Of a stretch of 11,840 nucleotides of DNA, positions 6,859 through 11,840 are shown in pieces. A program made the translations under genes and the position numbers. The notes below the pieces were generated by a model. It had not been told where the DNA came from. It searched no databases and saw only the letters and a list, made by a program, of their open reading frames with translations. Origin of the DNA: Thermodesulfobacteriota bacterium (GTDB lineage Bacteria > Desulfobacterota > BSN033 > UBA1163). Each line of letters begins with the position of its first letter. The first letter of the stretch is position 1. The stretch spans positions 1 through 11,840 of the forward strand of contig JASEIE010000093.1 in assembly GCA_030024065.1 (NCBI GenBank), written 5' to 3'.

Positions 6859-7434
6859 ATGAAAAAAGAGGCAGCGATTCTCGCCATTGTCATTGCATTT
6901 CTCGTGGGATTCATTGCCGGGGCAACCGTGGCCATCCTCAGGGGGACAAAGGGAACAGAAAAGGTGGCGATGGTTCAAAAGCCTCAGATGGATCCAGGTC
7001 CTGATCTTGCGGAGATGAATCTGAAGATCAAAACCCTGAAAGAAATCGTCGAGAAAGACCCTAAAAATCTATCCGCTTGGGTGGAATTAGGAAACCTCTA
7101 CTTCGATTCCGGACAGCCAAAGGAAGCAATTGAAGCTTACAGTCGATATCTCGCCATCAAACCGGACAATCCGGATGTGAGGACGGATATGGGGATTATG
7201 TACAGAGCCTTAGGAGACTTTGACCGCGCCATTGAAGAGTTTAAGAAAGCGGCTCAATCCGATCCCAAACACATCAACAGCCGATACAATATTGGCATTG
7301 TCCTTCTCCATGATAAAAACGACATCAAAGGAGCCATCAAAGCCTGGGAGGAATATTTGAAGGTTGATCCTAAAAGCGAGAAAGCCCAACGGATAAAAGC
7401 TCAAATTGAAAAAATGAAAACAATGGCCAAATGA
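6859..7434 (+). CDS. Membrane-anchored tetratricopeptide repeat protein
   Basis: This 191-residue protein starts with a single hydrophobic helix (about residues 5-27), acting as a membrane anchor or uncleaved signal, then a short linker. Three TPR units follow at about 71-104, 105-138 and 139-173, each with the expected Gly/Ala/Tyr pattern and ending in DPK or KPD. A partial helix pair may precede them (51-70). The TPR domain is predicted to lie outside the cytoplasm and bind other proteins. Similar short anchored TPR proteins occur in cytochrome c assembly and envelope complexes, but no partner gene here supports a specific role. AGGAGG (6845-6850) is 8 bases before the ATG. It follows the molybdenum operon across a 209-base gap with a terminator, so it is probably a separate unit. 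Confidence 0.88.
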   Translation: MKKEAAILAIVIAFLVGFIAGATVAILRGTKGTEKVAMVQKPQMDPGPDLAEMNLKIKTLKEIVEKDPKNLSAWVELGNLYFDSGQPKEAIEAYSRYLAIKPDNPDVRTDMGIMYRALGDFDRAIEEFKKAAQSDPKHINSRYNIGIVLLHDKNDIKGAIKAWEEYLKVDPKSEKAQRIKAQIEKMKTMAK

Positions 7435-7440
7435 ATTGCA

Positions 7441-7484
7441 GATTTCGGAATGCGCCTGCCTGCGGTAGGCAGGGATTTCGGAAT
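7441..7484. repeat. Hairpin flanked by direct repeats of GATTTCGGAAT
   Basis: GATTTCGGAAT occurs at 7441-7451 and again at 7474-7484. Between them CCTGCCT (7455-7461) pairs perfectly with AGGCAGG (7467-7473) around GCGGT. The reverse complement of the 11-mer occurs at 7904-7914. The hairpin has no T-run after it, so I read it as a dispersed repeat and not a terminator. Confidence 0.7.
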
Positions 7485-7592
7485 TAAAAAGATGGGATAT
7501 ACGATTGAGAATTAAGGCAAAGCTAATTGGGATTGCCGCTTTGTTTTTTACCGCTATGCTCTATGCCCTTTGCGCTATGCGGGTTTAATGTC

Positions 7593-7760
7593 ATGAAGAA
7601 AGAAGAGAAAGAAGAAGAACTCGAAGAAGCAAAGGAACTGTTTAAGGAAGGCCTGAAGAAGATCTTCGAGGCCACCAAGAAGGTATCCAAGGAGGTGGTC
7701 GAAGGTTTCAGGGAAGGCTACGCCAAAGACGTTACCAAAAAGGAAGAGCCAGACAAGTGA
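7593..7760 (+). CDS. Small, highly charged coiled-coil-like protein (55 aa)
   Basis: I do not recognise this protein. From the ATG at 7593 it has 55 residues, over half of them Lys, Glu, Asp or Arg, with hydrophobic residues spaced as on an amphipathic helix (LFKEGLKKIFEATKKV). There is no Cys, signal peptide or membrane segment. The frame stays open 22 codons upstream to 7527, but that stretch is translated from low-complexity DNA with repeated CTATGC and looks non-coding, so the short form is preferred. No good ribosome-binding site precedes 7593, which lowers confidence. It is flanked by repeats on both sides. A DNA- or protein-associated accessory role is possible but unsupported. Confidence 0.5.
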   Translation: MKKEEKEEELEEAKELFKEGLKKIFEATKKVSKEVVEGFREGYAKDVTKKEEPDK

Positions 7761-7802
7761 TAAAAGATCGTCTCCAAAATACAGTAGCAATGGTAAGTAT
7801 TT

Positions 7803-7868
7803 GTAGCCGCAGGCTTTAGCCTGCGAAAAATGGCTGTCAGACTAACGCAACCTAAAGGGTGTGGCTAC
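7803..7868. repeat. Double-hairpin palindromic element, copy 2
   Basis: This 66-base copy starts GTAGCC and ends GGCTAC. The first hairpin, CGCAGGCTTTAGCCTGCG at 7808-7825, has a perfect 8-bp stem with loop TT. The second (7846-7863) is degenerate, with one wobble and one mismatch. Its spacer is longer than in the other copies. It shares its left half with the copy at 11271 except for one base. Confidence 0.85.
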
Positions 7869-7890
7869 TTTGGTTTATGTGATTTTTAAA

Positions 7891-7920
7891 TTCCGCATTC
7901 CGAATTCCGAAATCCGCAAT
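7891..7920. repeat. Low-complexity CCGAA/CCGCA repeat
   Basis: This stretch reads as alternating ATTCCG and AATCCGC units and contains ATTCCGAAATC (7904-7914), the exact reverse complement of the 11-mer found twice at 7441-7484. It lies in the gap between the 55-residue protein and the end of tldD, which otherwise holds only the palindromic element. Confidence 0.65.
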
Positions 7921-7953
7921 CATTTTCTCCCCATCTCCCTACCTCCCCATCAT

Positions 7954-9405
7954 TTATTTCATCACCCCCACCTGAACATTCCTGAATCGGGCTGGCGCGG
8001 CGCCGTGCCCCACATGAGCCACCTGCCCGGGTTCTCCCTTCCCGCAATTGGGAGTTCCCCACATTTGCCAGTGATCCTTATTGCCAATCGCGTCACAGGA
8101 ATTCCAGAACCGGGGTGTAATCCCTGTATAGGTAGGGTTTTTTATCATCTCCCCGATTTTTCCGTTCTTAATCTCCCATCCGATCTCCGTGCCAAATTGG
8201 AAATTGATCCTCTTATCATCGATCGACCAGCTTCGATTGGTGCTTAAGAAAATACCTTCATCGGTATCAGCAATCATTCCCTCTAAGGTCCACTCCCCAG
8301 GCTCCAGATTGATATTGGTCATCCGGATGAGGGGAATCCTATTCCAGCCGTCCGCCCTCATCGTCCCGTTGCTCTCTTTTCCGAGATGGCAGGCTGTCTC
8401 TCTCGATGTGAGAAGATTAACCAGAATCCCCTCTGTGATGATGGGGACCCTCTGGGCTTGAATCCCCTCATCGTCGTAACCGAAAGTGCCCAATCCTCCC
8501 GGATAGGTTGCATCAGCCACAATATTGACGATCTCCGAACCATATCTGAAATGGCCCGCCATCTCCGGTTTTAAAAAACTGGTCCCTGCATAACTTGCCT
8601 CTGTCCCAAGGACTCGATCCAGTTCAATAGGATGGCCGATCGATTCATGGATCTGAAGAGCTAACTGGGAATTGTCCAGTATCAGGGTAGTGATTTTCGA
8701 TGGGCAGGGTTTGGCAGTAAGGAGTTGTGAGGCCTCTTCTGCTATCCTTTCGGCGTGATCCTGCAGCGTTAACGCCTCAATCCATTCAAATCCTTTTGTG
8801 GCAAAATTTCCTCTGAACGAGTTGGGGTAGGATCGCACCTGGACATCCGTACCTTCGATGGCTGTGGTGGAAATTCCTGCTCCGCACTCCACAATCTCCT
8901 GCTCAATGCAGGACCCTTCGGTGGAGGCAAACGTCTTCTCCGTTCTATACGACCCTATAAAAGCCTCTGAAATTTTTACCTTCTTATTTCTCCGGATAAT
9001 CTCATCGGACCTCAGGAGAAGATTCAGCTTTTTTTCAGAAGGGACTTCAAATGGATCGATAGAAATGGGAGTCTTATATTTATCCACCCTAAGAGGAGCG
9101 GGCGGATAAATAACCTCCTCCCCATTCGCTTTTGAACTTGCTCTGGCAATCTTCAATGCCTTTCCTAAAACCGCCTCCATCTCCCTCTTGTTCAATCCGG
9201 AACTGGAGGCAAATCCCCAGGCGCCTCGAAACAGAACCCTGATCCCGAAGCCGGAATCCTCATCATGGGTGAAGATTTCCACATTTCCATTCTTCACCCC
9301 GATCTCTTCGATCCGTCGATGGACAATCCGGATATCGGCATAGTCCACCTTTTTCAACTTGGCCAGATCGAGGATATTTTCGATGAGATTTCTCAATTCA
9401 ATCAC
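7954..9405 (-). CDS. tldD: TldD-type zinc metalloprotease
   Basis: TldD is the catalytic subunit of the TldD/TldE protease, which in E. coli processes microcin B17 and degrades unfolded peptides such as CcdA. The 483-residue protein carries the zinc motif HESIGH at 253-258 and the third ligand Cys454 in GTPNCGKGEPG, followed by the conserved end HVGHGAAPARFRNV. The length is typical. The longest frame starts with GTG at 9405, which overlaps the upstream DUF559 reading frame by 8 bases; a TTG three codons in (9396) has GGAG 8 bases upstream and may be the true start. No ATG fits. The gene follows pmbA on the same strand, with the DUF559 cassette between them. Cytoplasmic. All visible catalytic residues are intact. 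Confidence 0.94.
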   Translation of the reverse strand: MIELRNLIENILDLAKLKKVDYADIRIVHRRIEEIGVKNGNVEIFTHDEDSGFGIRVLFRGAWGFASSSGLNKREMEAVLGKALKIARASSKANGEEVIYPPAPLRVDKYKTPISIDPFEVPSEKKLNLLLRSDEIIRRNKKVKISEAFIGSYRTEKTFASTEGSCIEQEIVECGAGISTTAIEGTDVQVRSYPNSFRGNFATKGFEWIEALTLQDHAERIAEEASQLLTAKPCPSKITTLILDNSQLALQIHESIGHPIELDRVLGTEASYAGTSFLKPEMAGHFRYGSEIVNIVADATYPGGLGTFGYDDEGIQAQRVPIITEGILVNLLTSRETACHLGKESNGTMRADGWNRIPLIRMTNINLEPGEWTLEGMIADTDEGIFLSTNRSWSIDDKRINFQFGTEIGWEIKNGKIGEMIKNPTYTGITPRFWNSCDAIGNKDHWQMWGTPNCGKGEPGQVAHVGHGAAPARFRNVQVGVMK

Positions 9406-9772
9406 TCCATCTTATTATCTCCTCTACCCATGGGGGAGAGGAGTAAGGTGAGGGGGATTCTTTTCTTCTTAAATTCTTTTGAATTATTTCAAAAACTCCT
9501 TCAATATTGTTCAATATCTCATTATCGTTAAACCTCAAAATTTCTACACCCAACTTATACAGTTCTTTTTCCCTAACCTTGTCGCCATGTTTTCCTTTAT
9601 CTTCATAATGTTGACCGCCATCGGCCTCTATCCCAAGCCGATATTCAGGAGAGTAAAAATCTAATATGTAATTTCCTACAGAAAATTGTCTCCTGAATTT
9701 TGCTCCAGCCAACTGACGATTCCCCAATATTGACTATAGCTTCCTCTCTGCATCGGTCTGATTTCTCCGCAA
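9398..9772 (-). pseudogene. DUF559 (Vsr-like nuclease fold) gene interrupted by an amber codon
   Basis: The open part (109 codons from a TTG at 9727) gives NRQLAGAKFRRQFSVGNY, then FYSPEYRLGIEADGGQH and VEILRFNDNEILNNIEGVFE, the conserved core of DUF559, a small family with an endonuclease-like fold related to Vsr mismatch endonucleases. Upstream, the same frame continues past a TAG at 9734-9736 as ILRRNQTDAERKL, which fits the usual family N-terminus; the next residue is normally Trp, so TGG has become TAG by one change. A possible original start is the TTG at 9772, but the true start is uncertain. The last residues are encoded by the left flanking repeat, and the stop falls inside tldD. It may be dead, read through, or made as a shortened protein. 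Confidence 0.75.
9421..9456 (+). repeat. Left inverted repeat of the DUF559 cassette
   Basis: The left arm begins CCTCTACCCATGGGGGAGAG and ends GTGAGGGGG. It encodes the Pro/Ser-rich tail (SPSPYSSPPWVE) of the DUF559 protein on the minus strand and lies 15 bases from the tldD start. Confidence 0.85.
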
Positions 9773-9828
9773 TATTCTACACTTCTGAATATTTTTTCTT
9801 TTAATTTTATCCCCCTGAAGGTTTTGAC

Positions 9829-9864
9829 CCCCCTCACCCTTTCCCTCTCCCCCACGGGTAGAGG
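9829..9864 (-). repeat. Right inverted repeat of the DUF559 cassette
   Basis: Read on the minus strand it begins CCTCTACCCGTGGGGGAGAG and ends GTGAGGGGG, differing from the left arm at 5 positions. It lies 15 bases from the pmbA stop. Confidence 0.85.
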
Positions 9865-9879
9865 GAAATTATAGTAGGG

Positions 9880-11235
9880 TCATAACGCTGAGACTCCCGA
9901 GAAATTAAACCCATCCACCTTGATGGCAGGCGCCACTACCCCTGTGATGAAACGCCTTGAATAAACCGTCCCCTCGGAACAGATTCTTCGTTCTGTTGAG
10001 ATGGCGCTGACCCGTGAAAGGGCTTTTAGAACCGATTCGGTAAATCTCAGATTTTTGATCGGTCTCTTCAACTCGCCCTCTTCAATCAAAAAGGTCCCGC
10101 CCCGTGTCATGCCGGTTAACACTGCCTTCATCGGCTCGACCACATTGGTGTAATGAAAACGGGTGACATAGATTCCTTTTCGAACAGACCGGATCATCTC
10201 CTCCAGGGAAGATTCTCCTTCCTTCATAAATAAATTGATGGGGATAGGACCTTCCGTATTGGGAGCGATAAGACCATGGCCTGTAGAGTCCTTTCCATCC
10301 CGTCCTCCGGTGAAGGAGTCATAGGTTACCCTTTTGGCCACGCCTTCTTCAAAGAAGGTTACCCTTTGCTTTGGAATTCCTTCGAAATCGAAAGGAATCT
10401 GCAATCCTTCCGGATCAAGGCCATCATCATAGACCGTCACCTTCCCATCCACCATCTTCTTCCCGAACTCGTTACAGAAGAAACTTCTACCCTCCTGAAC
10501 GGCCATGGCATGAAAACCCAGATAGCCAAGAAAGGAGAGCAGTTCACTCACGGCATAGGGTTCTAAGATGACCTCGTACTCTCCGGGTTCGATCTGAACC
10601 GGCTCTCCTCTCAATGCCTTTCCAATCGCCTCCTTGGCTAAAGAGTCGATATCTAGATGGCCAGGATCCCTCGATACATAGCTGGCATAACCTGAACCCT
10701 TATCATCCTCGATGACCAGATGAAAGACGAGGTCCGAATATTTCTGATAGGTCTCCACTCCCAGAGAGTTGACCACTGTTAGTTCAACTGCTCCGTTCGA
10801 AAAGGCGCCTGAACCCCTCAACCCTTTCTCTTTTAACATTTTGAAGAGATCTTTGATGACTTTTACCTTTTTACTCGGCGTGAGATGCTCGATATTTTTA
10901 TTGAAGGTATCTATTTCTGGAATGGGCTTCGGTTGCGGTAAGGAAACGAACTCTTCGTTGGAATGTTGGATTCTGGCAAGGGAGATGGCCTTTCTGGTCA
11001 ACTCTTTCACGGAAGAACGGCTGAGGATATTCGTCGTGAGCACGGCAATCCTTTTATCCAGAACCACTCTGAGGATCAATGTCCCGTTCTTCTCCGCAAC
11101 ATGTTGATGGACCGAAGAGTTTGCAAACCGGGTGAGAGAAGAATCCTCTGTCAGGAGAAGGGCCTCTGTCTGATCAGCAGGAGATTCCTGAATGATTTTT
11201 TTCAGGAATGGTATCGATTTCTCTCTTCCGATCAT
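9880..11235 (-). CDS. pmbA: TldE/PmbA, non-catalytic partner of TldD
   Basis: This 451-residue protein is the TldE (PmbA) subunit that pairs with TldD in a protease complex. It aligns in layout with the family: an N-terminal domain to about residue 200, then the C-terminal domain with VILEPYAVSELLSFLGYLGF, the conserved TYDSFTGGRDGKDSTGHGL, and GMTRGGTFLIEEGEL near 377-391. The HExxH zinc motif of TldD is absent, as expected for TldE. It lies upstream of tldD on the same strand, so the two were probably one operon before the DUF559 cassette arrived. The ATG at 11235 follows a purine-rich GAGAGAAAG, a weak ribosome-binding site. Length is normal for the family. Confidence 0.93.
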   Translation of the reverse strand: MIGREKSIPFLKKIIQESPADQTEALLLTEDSSLTRFANSSVHQHVAEKNGTLILRVVLDKRIAVLTTNILSRSSVKELTRKAISLARIQHSNEEFVSLPQPKPIPEIDTFNKNIEHLTPSKKVKVIKDLFKMLKEKGLRGSGAFSNGAVELTVVNSLGVETYQKYSDLVFHLVIEDDKGSGYASYVSRDPGHLDIDSLAKEAIGKALRGEPVQIEPGEYEVILEPYAVSELLSFLGYLGFHAMAVQEGRSFFCNEFGKKMVDGKVTVYDDGLDPEGLQIPFDFEGIPKQRVTFFEEGVAKRVTYDSFTGGRDGKDSTGHGLIAPNTEGPIPINLFMKEGESSLEEMIRSVRKGIYVTRFHYTNVVEPMKAVLTGMTRGGTFLIEEGELKRPIKNLRFTESVLKALSRVSAISTERRICSEGTVYSRRFITGVVAPAIKVDGFNFSGVSAL

Positions 11236-11270
11236 CTTTCTCTCTTTTTCCCCCTTAGATAATCAGATGT

Positions 11271-11325
11271 GTAGCCGCAGGCTTAAGCCTGCGAATTTGG
11301 TTCGCAACCTAAAGGGTGCGGCTAC
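11271..11325. repeat. Double-hairpin palindromic element, copy 3
   Basis: This 55-base copy begins GTAGCCGC and ends GCGGCTAC (exact reverse complements). The first hairpin CGCAGGCTTAAGCCTGCG (11276-11293) is a perfect palindrome; the second (11303-11320) has one mismatch. It lies between pmbA and the IscU-like gene, and its right arm supplies the last codons and stop of the latter. Confidence 0.88.
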
Positions 11326-11719
11326 TGTCTTCTGGTTCCCTCCTCTTTCGATAATCCAATACCGCCGCCTTGATCGCCTTCTCCGCAAGAATGGAACAAT
11401 GGATTTTAGCTTGTGGTAGTCCACCCAATGCTTCAACAATGACTCGATCTGAAATATTGAGGGCTTCCTCAATCGTCTTCCCTTTAATCATCTCTGTGGT
11501 AATGCTCGATGAAGCAATGGCCGCACTGCATCCAAAAGTTAAGAAATTCGCATCGATGATCCGACCCGACTCAACTTTGATGAAGAGCCGCATGGTATCT
11601 CCGCAGACCGGATTCTGAGCCTCTCCCACCCCATCGGGATTCTCCATCTCGCCCATATTCCGTGGATGGTTGAAATGGTCCATGACGATGGGACTATATG
11701 GGCCGGTTGACTTTTCCAT
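11309..11719 (-). CDS. iscU: IscU/NifU-type iron-sulfur cluster scaffold
   Basis: This 136-residue cytoplasmic protein belongs to the IscU/NifU N-terminal family, which assembles Fe-S clusters from sulfur given by a cysteine desulfurase. The three scaffold cysteines are Cys39 (NPVCGD, with Asp41), Cys64 (FGCSAAIASSS) and Cys108 (KIHCSILAEKAI). The LPPVK motif that HscA chaperones bind in E. coli IscU reads LPQAK (101-105), suggesting chaperone-independent or altered handling. There is no NifU C-terminal domain. The stop and final residues (SRTL) come from the palindromic element, so the natural C-terminus has been altered. No ribosome-binding site is evident before the ATG at 11719, and repeats begin directly upstream. 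A desulfurase gene may lie beyond the window. nifU is an equally valid symbol. Confidence 0.9.
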   Translation of the reverse strand: MEKSTGPYSPIVMDHFNHPRNMGEMENPDGVGEAQNPVCGDTMRLFIKVESGRIIDANFLTFGCSAAIASSSITTEMIKGKTIEEALNISDRVIVEALGGLPQAKIHCSILAEKAIKAAVLDYRKRREPEDSSRTL

Positions 11720-11732
11720 AGTGCAAAGGTAT

Positions 11733-11803
11733 AAGTGCCTAAATGATAAGTGACTAAAGTTGAAAGTGCCTAAAGTGAACTAAAGTTCAAAGTGAGCTAA
11801 AGG
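11733..11803. repeat. Degenerate tandem repeat of AAGTGNCTAAAG
   Basis: About five variants of AAGTG(C/A)CTAAAG follow one another, starting with AAGTGCCTAAATG at 11733 and including GAACTAAAGTTC, a small palindrome at 11777-11788. The patch begins 14 bases upstream of the IscU start and replaces any obvious promoter there. Confidence 0.7.
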
Positions 11804-11820
11804 CTACCTCTAAAAATGTC

Positions 11821-11840
11821 ATTCCTGCTTTCGCAGGAAT
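11821..11840. repeat. Perfect hairpin at window end (repeat, cut off)
   Basis: ATTCCTGC pairs exactly with GCAGGAAT around TTTC. The motif GTCATTCCTGC before it looks like the start of a common dispersed palindromic repeat; the window ends at the stem, so its full extent is unknown. Confidence 0.7.

Larger units (their letters stand above)
9419..9867. mobile_element. Putative DUF559 cassette bounded by inverted hairpin repeats
   Basis: Two 36-base repeats, 9421-9456 and 9829-9864, are reverse complements at 31 of 36 positions and enclose the DUF559 gene. Each contains a palindromic stem of the form CCTCTACCC/GGGGGAGAGG. The unit leaves 15 bases to tldD and 15 to pmbA, two genes that are often adjacent. 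ATTAT is present on both outer edges (9414-9418 and 9868-9872), as a 5-base target duplication would be, though an AT-rich pentamer could match by chance. No transposase is present. The mobile-element call is inference. Confidence 0.45.

Noticed and set aside
7527..7592. Upstream in-frame extension of the 55-residue protein
   Set aside because: The DNA is a low-complexity run of CTATGC-like units typical of intergenic repeats, and its translation is unlike the charged protein that follows.
7593..7760. The 55-residue peptide as a substrate (modified peptide precursor) for TldD/TldE
   Set aside because: It has no Cys/Ser/Thr-rich core, no leader-core layout, is on the opposite strand, and no modification enzyme is nearby.
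9479..9664. Plus-strand open frame of 61 codons inside the cassette
   Set aside because: It is antisense to the conserved DUF559 core, and its AT-rich hydrophobic translation looks like a by-product.

Overview
The window looks like chromosomal DNA of an anaerobic bacterium, most likely a deltaproteobacterium (Desulfobacterota) or close relative. This rests on gene content (a DUF2180 zinc protein, a Tat-exported molybdenum hydroxylase with an iron-sulfur-type FAD subunit, a stand-alone receiver domain) and on many short dispersed repeats filling the intergenic gaps. The assignment is inference; no rRNA or phylogenetic marker was tested. There is no tRNA, rRNA, CRISPR array or recognisable transposase.

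Layout. 1-460: the last codons of a phenylacetate-CoA ligase-like gene, a double-hairpin repeat, a 59-residue unknown protein, and an inverted repeat. 463-2348 (minus strand): a DUF2180 zinc-ribbon protein, a single-domain response regulator and glgC (ADP-glucose synthesis); the last two overlap by 4 bases. 2349-2781: a regulatory gap with a good sigma70-type promoter and a 14-base perfect palindrome at the predicted transcription start. 2782-6649 (plus strand): a three-gene operon for a molybdenum hydroxylase (2Fe-2S, Mo and FAD subunits), closed by a small hairpin/T-tract terminator. Only the 2Fe-2S subunit has a twin-arginine signal, so the complex is probably exported as a folded assembly. 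6859-7760: a membrane-anchored TPR protein and a 55-residue charged protein in repeat-rich DNA. 7954-11235 (minus strand): the TldD/TldE (PmbA) protease pair, split by a DUF559 nuclease-like gene. 11309-11719 (minus strand): an IscU/NifU-type Fe-S scaffold, then degenerate repeats to the window end.

The most interesting region is 9419-9867. A DUF559 gene sits between two 36-base repeats in inverted orientation (31 of 36 bases match), each with its own hairpin. The unit fills nearly the whole gap between pmbA and tldD, leaving 15 bases on each side, and the pentamer ATTAT occurs on both flanks. This resembles an insertion of a small repeat-bounded cassette, comparable in layout to REP sequences with their RAYT gene but built on a different protein fold. 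The DUF559 gene carries an in-frame amber codon where the family normally has Trp, so this copy may be decaying.

Functionally, the molybdenum enzyme needs Fe-S clusters that an IscU-type scaffold could help supply. glgC tied to a response regulator suggests that carbon storage is linked to signalling. The remaining genes look like independent housekeeping units.
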